From contig NWUY0304957652.1 in the NCBI GenBank assembly GCA_004151065.3, positions 1 through 45,136 on the forward strand: 45,136 nt of DNA, given 5' to 3'. Below, one piece after another: positions 1 to 10,925 of this stretch. The DNA comes from Larix sibirica (Eukaryota > Streptophyta > Pinopsida > Pinales > Pinaceae). Below the pieces are notes generated by a model. That model saw nothing but the letters and a program-made list of their open reading frames with translations. It was not told where the DNA came from and searched no databases. Made by a program: the position numbers and the translations under genes. The first letter of the stretch is position 1; every line of letters starts with the position of its first letter.

Positions 1-590
1 CCATGCACTTAGCCACTTTCCACATTTCTTATTATTTGATGTTTTATCTATATAAAGATTTTATTATTATTGAGTCGGATGCCCCACCAACTCATCGGGG
101 ATAAAAACTGGAGAGTTTTGTTCAGAAACTATACCCTCACCCTCGTACTATTTAGAGTCCCTCCGGGTCCTTTGAGTTTGTTTCTCTTCTCTTTGCCACT
201 AACAACTTGCTTGGACTCACATATCTATGTGATCCTTATATATCCACGTTTTCACATCTTATATTGTCATCTCTGCGTTTTACCTTTACGATGAAGAGCA
301 AGTCTATTCAATTTCACTTTTCTTGCTACTACAATCTATTAATTACGATTAGCCATAGAGACATTTCACCTCTAGTAAGTCTGAAAGCAAAAGTGAATAG
401 CAAATAAGCGTGGGGAAAAGAGGTAAGTCTTAAACTTGGTAAAGCAGGCAGGTGCCAGTAAGTAAAAGCTTAGGCGGCGGGTTAAGGAAAAACCTCTGCT
501 CTTCAAAGCACATTTTAGCGTGCTCAAATGGCGTTCTAAAAAGTTTCTCTCAAATCTGTTGCACCATAAGTAGTAAGTAAAGGTAAAAGC
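1..590. other. Unassigned spacer
   Basis: Short overlapping open frames at 70-294 and 207-407 resemble nothing I know and have no supporting context. From about 410 the sequence becomes rich in GTAAG and GTAAAG words, the texture of the repeat-rich segment that follows. I see no gene here. Confidence 0.4.
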
Positions 591-596
591 TGTAGA

Positions 597-795
597 ATCT
601 CCAGCAGCAGTCGATCCGTTGATCGAGCAAAAGGTAATTATTCTATTTAAGCAGCACTCGTAGCACGAGCAGTTAAAGAAGCAGCAGTAGCAGATAAAAA
701 TCCAGTAGCATAACCAGATGCAGCAGTCGTTCTAGCAGTATACCGCCCCAGTAGCAGGACACCTCCACTCGAACCTCTACGTGAACCTCTACGTG
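597..795 (-). repeat. Triplet-periodic 'NNT-codon' repeat, locus 1
   Basis: On the minus strand one frame is dominated by codons ending in T (GCT, ACT, TCT, GGT, TAT) and gives a Thr/Ala/Ser/Gly-rich stretch with words such as TARTTAASGYATG and SATAASLTARATS, ended by a TAA. Locus 24391-24594 has similar strings (TAALSATATGF). It is one of about ten such loci in the window. Its function is unknown; it is a decayed coding repeat or a 3-bp-periodic satellite. Confidence 0.6.
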
Positions 796-1059
796 TCTTC
801 AAACGGAATATGGGGCACGAACAACTGGGTACGTACTAGAGTTAAAGCACGTAGTATCATTCATGGATAAAATGGCACGACCACCTCCTTCCTTCCGTCC
901 GTGGGACCGGACACCCCCTCTCGAAATACTGGCCATAAGTAAAATAAATCACTCATCGGTGCACTTCCTCGCTTGGCAACGTGTTCCCTGCCAGTGCCCC
1001 GAGATGGTCTGGCTCTCTCGGTTAACTCACTCCTTCTTAAGGGAAGACTACTCCCTCCT

Positions 1060-1365
1060 TCTGCTTTACCTGGTTTTGCTAGTGCTTGTGCTGCCTTTGC
1101 TGGGAATAATGCTGATGCCGGTTCGACTGATGATGGAACTGCTGCTACTGGTATCTATGATTTCAATGTTCCGGGAACTTATGCTGGCAATGCTCTTGGG
1201 ACTGCTCTGGGTAAAGGTGATAATAATAACGGTTAAACTTAGGTTGCTGTTTGGGCTGGAAATGATGACGCCGGGAATCCTGTTCCTGAAACTGATGATG
1301 GGAATTTTGATGCTTGGCCTGGTTCTTCTTGTTCTAATGACGCTGGGACTGCTTACTTGAAGTAA
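1060..1365 (+). repeat. Triplet-periodic 'NNT-codon' repeat, locus 2
   Basis: The coherent frame reads a Gly/Ala/Asp/Thr-rich product with one stop near 1236 (AGNNADAGSTDDGTAATG, then after the stop AVWAGNDDAGNPVPETDDG and GNFDAWPGSSCSNDAGTA). The last block aligns with minus-strand locus 26355-26423 (GNASFDAWAGSAYSTNDPGT), including a shared FDAW-x-GS core, so the two share ancestry rather than composition alone. Longer open frames in other phases (863-1360 +, 1066-1407 -) are shadows of this periodicity. No start signal or known domain was seen. Confidence 0.65.
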
Positions 1366-1394
1366 TAAATACCGCTTGCTTGTTAAACTAGGTC

Positions 1395-2170
1395 CTTCCA
1401 GAAGCAAGTGGTAGGTTGGGAAACACTTCAGTAAAGGGAAGGGTAAGGTAGTACCTTCCTCCCATCCAGGTTATCTAGCTGTATCTCCTAAGCATGAACT
1501 CATTAATAAAGTGAGAACTCACGGGTCTAGGTCTTCCGGTTGGTAAAGAGGGGTAGTTGGTAACAGTAAAGATAAAGGAGGTAATAGGGTAAAGGTTTAA
1601 TAGTAAAGGTTCTAAGTGCTTCACCCCACCCAATAATCTGATCTGATCTCATAATTTATAGTTGTATAGAATCAATCCAGCAGTTCCGACGATCCGACAT
1701 CATCACAACAACTGAGCTGTCCAACAGAAAGTGTTCCTGTAGGCATATCAAGTGAAATCTAAATGGTCCAAAGTGCCTAAGCAAGCCCGCCCGTGAATGC
1801 TCAAAGTTGAGGTCTGCGGAGCCATTATTGAAAGGGGTGACGATGCCAGCCAGCCAGGTGGATAGCATGCACATAAGTAAAGGGAAAGGTAGGCAGAGTA
1901 CTAGAGAAAAGCAGCTACCAATTGAATTCTATCCTCAATAAGTGTTCTGTACCTGTGTGCTCTGTATGCTGACCCGTCCAAAAGCTCCTCTATTGGAAGC
2001 TCCGCCCCGTACAACGCTCTAAGTTTGGGGCATAATCACAAAGTTGGATGAGGCACGTAGTTAAAGGGTGGAAAAGATAACAAATAGGTGTAGTCCAACT
2101 GAAGTATTCCAGTAGGCATAGGGTAAATAGCAAAAGATCTAAGTGCCAACCCAAGCCGGTAAGATCTTAA
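1395..2170. repeat. Dispersed repeat family A, left cluster
   Basis: Several diverged copies of a roughly 70-150 bp unit are present. Markers are GTTGGGAAACACTT (1415-1428, again at 44039-44052); a CTAAGC...CATT...AAAGTG...GGTCT AGGTCTTCCGGT block at about 1491-1545 (compare 43750-43805 and 44481-44525); a CCTGTAGGCATA...AAGTGCCTA...AAGCCC block at about 1735-1785 (compare 43625-43685, and more weakly 2105-2155); and CCGACGAT...CAACTGAG near 1685-1712 (compare 43225-43245). All copies are decayed. No terminal inverted repeat or target duplication is obvious. Confidence 0.6.
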
Positions 2171-2450
2171 AGTTCAGATAAGTAAGCCAGTAATATAAAG
2201 GGTGGTATGGATAAATTACATGTATAAATACGGGCCGGCTCGGCTTCGTTCGTGATAAGGAAGATCCCTGAATCCATCCATCCATCCACTAAATGGGGTC
2301 TGGCACCTTGAATGGGACGGACGCCTCGAATGACAATCTGAAAGCGCGAGCAGCCAAGCTGAGTAAAGTAAAGAGGCCACAATTTGTGTTGTGAGATAGG
2401 AAGGAAAAGAGGGGCGGGTTCGACCTAAAAAATAGGGCCTAACCAATAAA

Positions 2451-2471
2451 TAATAATAATAATAATAATAA
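2451..2471. repeat. (TAA)n microsatellite
   Basis: A perfect run of seven TAA units. It sits among three near-copies of AATAGGGCCTAAC (about 2431, 2466 and 2506). A comparable (ATT)n run lies at 27017-27039. Confidence 0.9.
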
Positions 2472-2559
2472 GGCCTAACAATGGAAGCCTTCAAAGGGAG
2501 CCTCACAAATAGGGCCTATAAAAGGGAGGAGCATTTTTACGAACGAACAGGAGCATGCC

Positions 2560-3240
2560 AAATAAAAAGATGCCCTCATTGATGAGTTTAAAGAACAAAC
2601 TGAACAACTGCAAAAGGAATTGGACAAGGCCAATAAGAGGATAGTTGGCAAGACTCAATTGATTGGTGCTAAGCACCTAATATGGGACCAAATCATAATG
2701 GAAGTTACTAAATTTTGGAAGCATTTTGAATTAATCCAGGATGAATACAGCCTGGTAATACATACCTAATATAACATTAGAAGTATTAGTTAATAGTTGG
2801 GAAACAAACCATAGATTGTGAATAAGGTAATAAAATTCCTTAACTCTAGGTCCTGGGAAGAATTGAAGGTACTTTGTGTCACAGACAGAATATCAGTCAT
2901 CATGGAAGCCACCAGGGTGACTACAAAGAGGAATTTATTGCAACAAGTACAGAATAAATGTCACCAATTATTGGTAGAAACTCAGGATTTAATTGAAAAG
3001 ATGCATTCCAATATTTGTTTCATAAGGGCTTCCTATCATTCTGGGATGGAAATGGGGAATTGTACCCCCAAGATGCATATAAGTTGGCACTGTATCAGCA
3101 AAGGGATGATGCTACCAAGTTCCAGGACATTGAAGGTACGCTCAAAGGCCAAGACATTATTAATAATAAACTGACTGAAGAATTTTACATTTTCTCTCAA
3201 GTCAGGATTTTTTTCCACATTAATACTCTTCATCTAATTG
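2560..3240 (+). pseudogene. Frameshifted relic of an unrecognised protein gene
   Basis: Three consecutive plus-strand segments read as one plausible protein in different frames. The first (about 2565-2770) is Lys/Glu-rich and helix-forming (DEFKEQTEQLQKELDKANKR, then KHLIWDQII). The second (2818-3060) contains RNLLQQVQNKCHQLL. The third (3015-3240) contains KGFLSFWDGNGELYPQDAY and LYQQRDDATKF. In-frame stops near 2768 and 2786 and a frameshift near 3020 break it. The heptad-like charge pattern suggests a coiled coil. I do not recognise the family; it could be an accessory protein of a plant mobile element or a nuclear gene fragment. Confidence 0.45.
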
Positions 3241-3559
3241 CGTGTGTGTTGGGTGTTAGTGTTGTGAATAATTCCCAATGCAAAACAATTGTGAAACAGA
3301 GGTGGTTTATCAGGTCTTGACTCCTACCTGCACCAAAAGTTTTGTGAGTCGGGAAGTTTGCTTTGGGGTGCAAGAGGTTGGTAAAGAAGGTGGGTTGGTA
3401 GAGTAGGTAAAAAGAAGTTAAGGCAAGTAATAATCTCCTAGCAATGGTGTCTGGCTGGGCATATTCTATCAATGGTTACTGGGCATCCATGAATATCCTG
3501 GGCTGGCTGTCTTCATTCATAAGTTTTATCTGGCTGGCCGGGTTTTAAGCTCGTCCCCC

Positions 3560-3935
3560 AAGAAGATCAATAGTAGTTGTTTACCCCTAAGCATTCATTT
3601 ATATTGAGCAAGTGGTGGGGCAGGCAGCACTAAACTAAGCTTGATGAGGTTCAGAATTAAAGGGTGGTAAACAGAATAGGTTGGTTGGTAGCAGGCAGGC
3701 AGGCACAAAAAAGTAGGCATATCCTAGCAATGCTATCTGTCTTAATTAATGGAGCAGTAGTTACCCACTAAGCATGGATGAGGCAAGTGTACAGGGATAG
3801 GTAGTTTTAGGTAGTCTGGTAGGTAAATAGAAAAGGGCAGTTTTTCAAGTAAATAGGCAAATAGTAAAGGTTCAAAGTGCTTGCTGTACCCACTAGGAGT
3901 CTTGCCTGAAGCAAGTGGTTTTTTTGGAAGCCCGT
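3560..3935. repeat. Dispersed repeat family A, further decayed copies
   Basis: CTAAGCATTCATTT...AAGTGGTGGGGCAGGCAG at about 3593-3630 and CTAAGCATGGATGAGGCAAGTG at about 3767 match the core of the copies at 1491 and 44097. The segment also holds GGCAGG and GGTAGG runs and a CCTGAAGCAAGTGGT word at 3905. No coding content is evident. The copies are too diverged to set unit ends by eye. Confidence 0.45.
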
Positions 3936-3965
3936 GAATCTATCTCTAAGTTAATTAAGCAATTG

Positions 3966-4680
3966 GTTGTTAGTAAGGGCAGGCAGCTGTGGGAGTATGA
4001 ACAACCATGCGACTCATCTGGTCAGGCAACTGATTCACTGTGGTGGTGGAAACAGCACCTACAATTCCATCGGCATGTGGGCCAGGAGTATATTTAGGTT
4101 GCTCTGTAAAGGGTCGAGGAGCATGCGGGATGATGTCATAGAGTTTTCCTGACTGAGAATAAATAAAGTCTAGCTGCTGAGCCCTTAGTATCACCTGCTC
4201 CTCTGTGATAGCACCAGACATGGCAACATACTTCTTTGCGATCGGTGGCAGTAGCGACTTGACAAACCAATCTGTGAGAAACTGATCAGGGATTTAGGTG
4301 CGAATGAGGCAGCGCCTCCGTCTCCATTCATGGATATGATCGAAGATGTGCGTATAGGTGCTCTGATGTAGCAAAGTCTAGAGATAAGTCCCAGTTTCAT
4401 AGCAGATCGACAACTGGAAATGGGTCAAGAAGGCCATGGCTAAGGATGAGAAGTCGTGGTAAGATGCTGTAGGTAACTCAATGTACCATTTGGCTACAGT
4501 GCCAGTCAAGGTGCATTGGAACAATCGTAACCATATGCTATCATCCACCATGGAGTTCGAAGAACACCACAAATTAAAAGTCATCACATGATTTGATGAA
4601 TCCTCACCTGGTTTCCCATCAATCTTAGGAATGTCGGACGGGAGCTTAGTTGGTATGGCCGGCCATGACAGCTGGTTATA
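3966..4680 (-). pseudogene. Ty3/gypsy gag (capsid) relic
   Basis: Read from 4680 downward, this matches the plant retrotransposon gag domain, the structural capsid polyprotein of LTR elements. The first frame (4680-4380) runs from IPKIDGKPGEDSS through WLRLFQCTLTGTVAKWY and FSSLAMAFLTHF, the typical core. After a frameshift near 4380 a second frame continues with HIHEWRRRRCLIRT, one stop, FLTDWFVKSLLPPIA, then EEQVILRAQQLDFIYSQSG down to 3970. Order and spacing fit a single gag of about 230 codons. No zinc knuckle, protease or LTR adjoins it, so this is an isolated dead fragment. Confidence 0.8.
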
Positions 4681-6840
4681 CTTAACACTAGTACGAGCTT
4701 AACTAGAGAAAGCTAACTCATTACAGCTCATGTTATAATAGTTTAAAGGTACGTGCTTGTAATATGATGTCTGTATTACGATTAACATACGTGTATACAG
4801 TTTAATTTCATGGTGTTAGTTCATCAATCTTACCAATATGGACCTCATTCATAGTTGATTCAATGGACTCGGCTTCTCTATTACGGATATAGCTTGTTCT
4901 GTAATATATGTAGTTATCTAAGTAATCAATGTATACTAGTATCACTTAAAGCTGGATATGTATAAATATCTTAACACATAGCTTGAATCCCATGTAGTGA
5001 AACCTTGCAATATTATAATCCGTATAAGTATGTGCATAATAAAGACCCTAAGCTGAATAGAGATGTTATAAGAGTAATACACATGTAACAGCTTAACCAT
5101 AACTAATACAGGTACTATGTAAGCTCCTTGTATCTTATATGTAGAAACAAAAGTAAATCCCAGGAATCACTTCTATTACCATAAGTTGATAGGTATTAAT
5201 ATGGTATGATCACAGCAGTATGAGTTCCAGCTTCTTTAATAGGGATAGATCATAAAATGTGTATATAAAAGGCATATATTATGTTAAATAAGCATGTCAT
5301 AAAGAACTTATATGGAACCAATGTAAGCTGTAAGTGATATGTTTAACCTTACGTATTATGTGTAATTATTCATATAGGTCAGATTGTATTACACGGCTTT
5401 CACTGTAATTACCTAATATTGGTACAGCCATAAGACAGAGAAGAGTGTAATCTCCATAGTAATAACCATAACTAAGCTATCGTAATAAGCAGTGCTTACT
5501 ATCATATTCAACGTATAGGTTGTTTATACCAGTACATATCACATGCTTGTATTGATTACTATGATTCCCAGCTTAAGTACAGTATAAGCATTACTAATAA
5601 CGTGTGTAATTGATTACGGATAAACACATAGGGTTAAGCTCAGCACCACATATAAGCTTATCACATTGTTATTATATGAAAGCTGTGAAGTAAGACCATA
5701 CCTTATAATAGGTAACTAGCAGATCTAATGGTATTAGTACTATCCTGTTCATTAAGCCGATATAACAAGGGTAACATAACACCTGTATGGGCTTATCATA
5801 TGTATTAGTCCATATTCAATGATTACATCTATTTTTATTAGTCTCACTAAACAGGTGATTCACTATATACCCTTATTAGGATGATACAAGGGAATTACTT
5901 CATGTTCACTTACATGTTGAAAAGGGTGATCCTGTTGATTAAGCTGATCATTATTAATTATATAAAATACGTGGAATAAGCATGAAAAGGGTGATGCTTA
6001 TATAAAGCTGCTTTATTAGACACATATTAATTATGCTTAATCGTGTATTCAATGATCTGTATATTAGTAATAAAAAGTGATATGATTAATATATATATAT
6101 CTATTAGCTCTAAGCTTATGTTAAATACGGTTACTCTTGCTTATATATGAGTAATATACGTGTATTAAGCTGATGGGTATATATTATGGTAATTACGTCT
6201 TATAACACTGAAACCCATGTAACACGTGATAGTAGAACTAAAGCCATGTATACAAGAGCTTAACCTGTGACCAATAGTATTCAAGCTTATACTAGGTTAA
6301 TACAATGGAGTTAAAGCATGTTTTTTATTACAGCTAATAGGTAAACACGCATAGCTTAGTGTAAACTTGACCCTATTCAAATTGCTATTGATTATGCCTG
6401 TATCATAATTACGGAAACATCATGGTTCTCACATACCTATTGTTTCAATATACAAATATCATTCCAGCTTAATATGAGCTTATAACAAGTGTAATAGTAC
6501 CAAAAAGCTTCTTATATTGAGATTACCTTGTTCCTAGGAGTTTAACGTGTTGCAAGCTTCATATTAATTACTATAAATACGGTCCTTATACACTAGTAAG
6601 CTAAAAATGTTCCTTCTATTGTTACATATTGATAGCACTCGTTTCTATTGGATATGATAGACTAAGCAGAGTCATAACTAATATGATACTATATTACCCA
6701 TAAATGATAGTACTTGTATGAATACCATATAGGACCTGTTCCAATTCCATATATAAGCTCTATAGGGTGTTTGATTACTTCATATTCCTAATATATGAGA
6801 TTCATATGGAACCAATATGACCCTTATTACGAGCTTAGAT
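4681..6840. other. AT-rich, AGCT-dense non-coding domain
   Basis: About 2.1 kb with a texture unlike its neighbours. By hand count the word AGCT occurs about 32 times, where about 8 would be expected in random sequence of equal base use, usually as TAAGCT, AGCTTA or AAGCTTAT. GTAAT(T), TATGGAACCAAT (5310 and 6805) and AAAAGGGTGAT (5930 and 5986) also recur. Stops are frequent in all frames, and the only open frame over 60 codons lies at the right edge (6795-6980). It may be a diverged tandem array or a fragment from one foreign source. No promoter, tRNA or origin is identifiable. Confidence 0.55.
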
Positions 6841-7885
6841 TCCCATTACTTCCACTATTCTATTTTATTATCTTATGGATACAACGTACTAACATGATCT
6901 TGTACACTGTGTTCACTTCTTATGAAGATAAAGAGCGTAATGGATACCTCCCTGGCTCTACCTTATTGAACCCGTTATAGCGGATCAAGGCGCTCCACCT
7001 AAAAGCAAATGATTGCATCCAGCCAAGAATCATTAGATAGAAACATTATGAAATGGTATAGTTAATTGAAAAGAAAATCCATTTAAGTACCTAGATGAGG
7101 AAAACAAAAAATATTACTCCGCCCCAATCAAAACTATATTTTATTAATAAAAAATGTCAAATGATAATGTTTTATAGAATCTGGGCCAACGCAACTTAGT
7201 GTCTGCCCCGAACCACCTGGTAGGCCATAAAGAAATCTCTAATGTCTCTTTGGTAAATGAAAATCCAGCTCCTCAAACTCCTAATCGAGTTGTCTGCTTT
7301 GTAAATCCTCCATCCGGCTCCAACACCTCTTCATCGATCGATTGGTTGGCTCTGTTCCCGAAAGGGAATAAATATATCTGTAGGCCATCAATCAAATAAA
7401 TTAATCAAGGCTGGCGGGAAATTGGCATTTAATTGCTCCGATCAAAACGGAGTTCTCGGAAATTATTTCATTAGCAGTAAAGATAACCAGTGTGCTATAA
7501 AGAAATCTATGACCCAGGTATTTACTGTCAAAATAAACGGAGGAGAAAAAAAATAAAATAAGTACGATAAGGAGACGAGGAAAAGCATCATAGGTGGAGA
7601 AGGATAGGAAAGGTGGGGCAGGTCAGTCCGCTAAGGTGGAGTATTATAGTTTAGTCACCAAGTAGTATGAGAGCAGCTTGATCCTTCCGTAGGTCGGCCT
7701 TATGAAACACGAAACCAATAACAATTCATTTATCACTTGCCAATACCAATAACACTTGCAAATACTACCAATAGATTCTTTCTTGGATAGATAGATAGCT
7801 TGGTCTAGCGCCTGGAGACTTGATCCTTCCTAACGGTTGGCCTGTAGAGCTTGCTAAAGTCGGGGTTTTCATCTCTGTAAACCAC
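6841..7885. other. Unassigned spacer
   Basis: Short frames at 6795-6980 and 7199-7399 do not resemble known proteins. A diverged direct repeat of about 26 bp is visible (CTTGATCCTTCC...GGCCT at about 7699 and 7819). A short GATA run lies near 7787. Nothing else is recognisable. Confidence 0.4.
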
Positions 7886-7943
7886 AAACTAAGATAGATC
7901 CTAGAATCAACATGAAACTAAGATAGATCCTAGAATCCACATA
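7886..7943. repeat. 29-bp tandem duplication
   Basis: Two adjacent 29-bp copies (7886-7914 and 7915-7943) begin AAACTAAGATAGATCCTAGA and differ only at their last few bases. The near identity marks this as one of the younger events in the window. Confidence 0.9.
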
Positions 7944-8960
7944 AATAGAATAATAAATATTATATTATATTAAGAGGAGCTAGCTATGAAGCATCATTAC
8001 TTTCTTTGCATCAAACCATCATCGTGTTGAATCGAGGGTGTGACGTATATAAAAATAATGACATATTTGGTCTGCAACGGTTGGTATGTAGTGATTGGAA
8101 GATCCGGTATAAATCAGGCTACACTGTGTGGGATTGGCTAGTATTTCTCTATATATTATTTAATGGTTCGGAGCTGGTGGTTAACATTGGGAAGTTGGAA
8201 GTCTATTATTAATTATCTCTTGGTTGTCTTGGTATAACTACTTGTAATTGTGATACGATGCAGGCTGTTACCACTACACCTTTATTCTTATTCATTTACT
8301 TTACATTGACAGACCTTGGCTCTTTACTTACTTTACTTACAATTGATAGGGTGAAGGTTAGGTTAGGCAAGCATCTTCTATTAGAAATTATTATTGCTAA
8401 AGTGGAACACTTAAAGAGGATTACAGGTAAGCTTTTTTTATCCGGATTTCAAATTTGAAAAAAGGTAACAGAGCTTAGGAATTGGAACACCGAATCCATA
8501 CTATGACTATTTAGTATTCGTAAGGTAGGGATTCTATCAGTTCTATTCTTGCTATTTTTCATCTTCTTTTTTATCTATAGGGATTAGTAAGTAGTCTTAT
8601 AACTCTTAGATTACTAGGGATCTTTATACAACTCCTTTTATAGCTTCATCATGTATAAGGAATTATAGGTGAAATTATTGCTATTATTTATATTATTTAT
8701 AAATTCTATTTAAGGAGTTAGTAAGCTTATATTATTCTATTAGATTGGAAGATATAACTCTTTTCTAATTAGTAAACTCCTAGGAATCCATACTTATGCT
8801 ATTGTAAACAACACTACCCACATCACTTAATATACTAGGATTCCATTGTCTAATACTCATTACCTGTGTAATTCTAAACTCTTTCACTCATACAAGAAAT
8901 ATAGCTTTTACAATGGGTTTAATATCTCACTTTATATCTAATTGATAACATGGGTATTGG
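7944..8960. other. Unassigned AT-rich spacer, possibly upstream copia sequence
   Basis: The frames at 8006-8212 and 8258-8458 are not recognisable. From about 8480 the sequence is strongly AT-rich and leads into the copia relic at 8966, so part of it may be decayed reverse transcriptase, but I cannot follow a frame through it. Confidence 0.3.
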
Positions 8961-8965
8961 TAAAT

Positions 8966-9130
8966 AGCCAATAGGATTTTAAGATATGTTAAGGATACTC
9001 TCACCTATGGTTTATGTTAGGATATAGAAATTTCTATTTCACTAACTAGTTTTGTAAACTCTAATAGAGTTAGATATATTTCTTATAGGAATAGAATAAG
9101 AGTTTTTCAGTTTATAGAGAAGAATAATAA
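8966..9130 (+). pseudogene. Ty1/copia RT-RNase H junction relic
   Basis: One frame reads ANRILRYVKDTLTYGL, a stop, then TSFVNSNRVRYISYRN and RVFQF. This is the order found in Ty1/copia polyproteins, where a (K)RILRYLKGT-x-x-YGL block at the end of reverse transcriptase precedes the first RNase H segment (G-Y-x-D-S/A-D-W-x-G...R-K-S-T-S-G). The conserved Asp, Trp and Gly positions are replaced by Asn, Arg and Arg, so it is inactive. The matching residues are few but consecutive. Confidence 0.55.
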
Positions 9131-9284
9131 ATGAACACATAGCCCCTGCTATCCTAGTAGTGCTGACTTAACCTTTATTTGCCTATGACACTTACACTCG
9201 AAATGAAGGGGATACCGTGGGTTATTGAACTGTCGCTGAGCTGGTGGATAAACTTCAATGGATTACGCCTATGTATGTGGGTCG

Positions 9285-9780
9285 TGAATAAAAAGGATCC
9301 GATGCTTCCTCCTCTCCTGCGGGTGGTGAATCCGTACTTGGAACCGGATATTTCATGAATGGAATTGAATCTGTTACTAGTTCTGGTACTGGTACTGCTG
9401 CCCTTGCTTATTTATCCGTGCCTGGAACTGGAACTGCTAAGGATCTGCTGCTTAGGATGTGTAAATTGGAAAAGGGATGGATGCTCGGGAAGAAGCTGCT
9501 GCTGAAGGATCTAGAACACCTTTTTCATCAGGAACAGAATCTCGATCACTAGGATGGTAAAAGAAAGGAGGAAATCCCAAAGCCTGGTACAGGTGCAAAG
9601 CCTAGTCTTGATGAAAGAAATGAAAGACCTGGTGAAAGACCTAGTGCTGTAGGTTCTTCTGCTGTTGGATCTGCGTCTTTTTTCCAGTCTACCCGGTAAA
9701 CCGTCTCTGTTCCTTCTGCCTTTACTCCTGCTACTGTCTCTTCTATAGGTGGTTCTGGAGCCATAGGCTCACACTCAATG
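9285..9780 (+). repeat. Triplet-periodic 'NNT-codon' repeat, locus 3
   Basis: A Ser/Gly/Thr/Ala-rich reading continues across two or three phase changes: DASSSPAGGESVLGTGYFM, SSGTGTAALAYLSVPGTGT, then MDAREEAAAEGSRTPFSSGT, then KPSLDERNERPGERPSAVGS and SSAVGSAS. The string AALAYL...GTG resembles AATLAYLATGG at locus 13020-13700. The minus-strand open frame 9549-9824 is its shadow. It adjoins a retroelement protease relic on the opposite strand. Confidence 0.55.
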
Positions 9781-9849
9781 GGAGTGGATGTTGCACATCT
9801 AGTAGAGGTGGACACATAGTGCATGGGTTAATTGTAAACAACAGAAGGT

Positions 9850-10320
9850 GAGGTTATATCTTGTAAAGCATGTAAGAATGGGGTCACAATAGGAGAGTTT
9901 ATCCATGGTGATGATGTGTCCTTCATAAATCAATTTTTGACCCGAAAGAGAGAAGACACCACAACATTCATGGCATAGATGTAATCATGTCCAAGGACAA
10001 TATTGTAATTCATTAAACCAATCATGACAACGACATTAATAAAAACAATTTTATTTCCTAACTCAATTGGGAGATTAGGAAAGATCCCATATGGTGGACA
10101 AAGTAAACCATCAAAGGGTCATAACTCAGTCATTAATGGAACAAGATTGGTAAATCCTAGTTGCTTTCAAGTTGAGTAGGACATAGTACATGAGGAGGAC
10201 CCATCATCTACTAAACATATATGAATGTGGAAGTTATAGATGATGACCATTATTTTAGATGGGGTGGAAGACAGGAAGTATGCTTTTAGATGTTGGTCCC
10301 AATAAAAGGTGATGGCATTT
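9850..10320 (-). pseudogene. Retrotransposon aspartic protease relic
   Basis: Read downward from 10320, the frame gives IHICLVDDGSSSCTMSYST, where VDDGSS stands in the place of the D-S/T-G active site of retroviral-type proteases. It continues with GIFPNLPIELGNKIVFINVV and MNYNIVLGHDYIYAMNVV, matching the conserved hydrophobic-Gly-(R/H)-D flap and C-terminal part in Ty3 elements. After a frameshift near 9945 it reads EGHIITMDKLSYCDP. Stops at about 10150 and 10105 and the frameshift kill it. The gag and pol relics elsewhere in the window are not adjacent, so I treat it as a separate fragment. Confidence 0.65.
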
Positions 10321-10410
10321 GATAGATGGGGGTACTTCCATTTCACTTATAAGGATAAGGTATATTTACTTTTATTTAACTAAAGGAAAAAATACAGTTA
10401 ATTAGAGTAC

Positions 10411-10910
10411 GTCTCACCTAATAAGATAAGTAATCAATTACTCTCCCAATGAAAGGCAGGAAATATATAGTAAACAGGTTCGTTTCATCTAATAAGATAC
10501 TCAATTGCCCGGGTAGTAACCAAAGGTATTATTCCAGTATGTGAAGCCCATTACACTAGAAGAAGGATATCGGTGGTTATTGGGTGAACCTCGCCTAATA
10601 AGATGGGTACTTTAATACTCGGATGTAATCCATCCGGCGGGTCTTAGTTCGATGTGTTGTTAAGTGAGTGTAAGAAGGAAGCCGAGTGGTGATCAGTACG
10701 TCCTGGTCCGGTGTGTCCTTACTCATATGGTATATTCTCGCCTACTCCAAGCAGTGATTGGTACGTCTTTATTCGGTGTGTTTACCTGCATAGTGTAATT
10801 ACGCCTATCCTGAGTGGTAACTTAGCAGGTTTATTCGGTGTATTACCATCTATATGTGTTCCTGCCTAACCCGGGTGTGATCCGGCAGGTCTGGGATCGA
10901 GGTGTAAAGC
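10411..10910. repeat. Decayed tandem array, 59-64 bp period
   Basis: Five related units start at 10641, 10700, 10764, 10828 and 10888, a spacing of 59-64 bp. Each begins like GGTCTTTATTCGGTGTGTT and ends with a (C)GAGTGGTGAT...GGCAG-like block. Upstream, CACCTAATAAGATA, CATCTAATAAGATA and CGCCTAATAAGATG at about 10415, 10486 and 10592 mark three looser units of the same kind. Units differ by roughly a third of positions, so the array is old. No coding content is seen. Confidence 0.75.
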
Positions 10911-10925
10911 CAAACCATTTCTCAA

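Noticed and set aside
863-1360. 165-codon leucine-rich open frame, membrane-protein-like
   Set aside because: It is the out-of-phase shadow of the T-ending triplet repeat at 1060-1365, where CT and TG words read as Leu, Val and Met.
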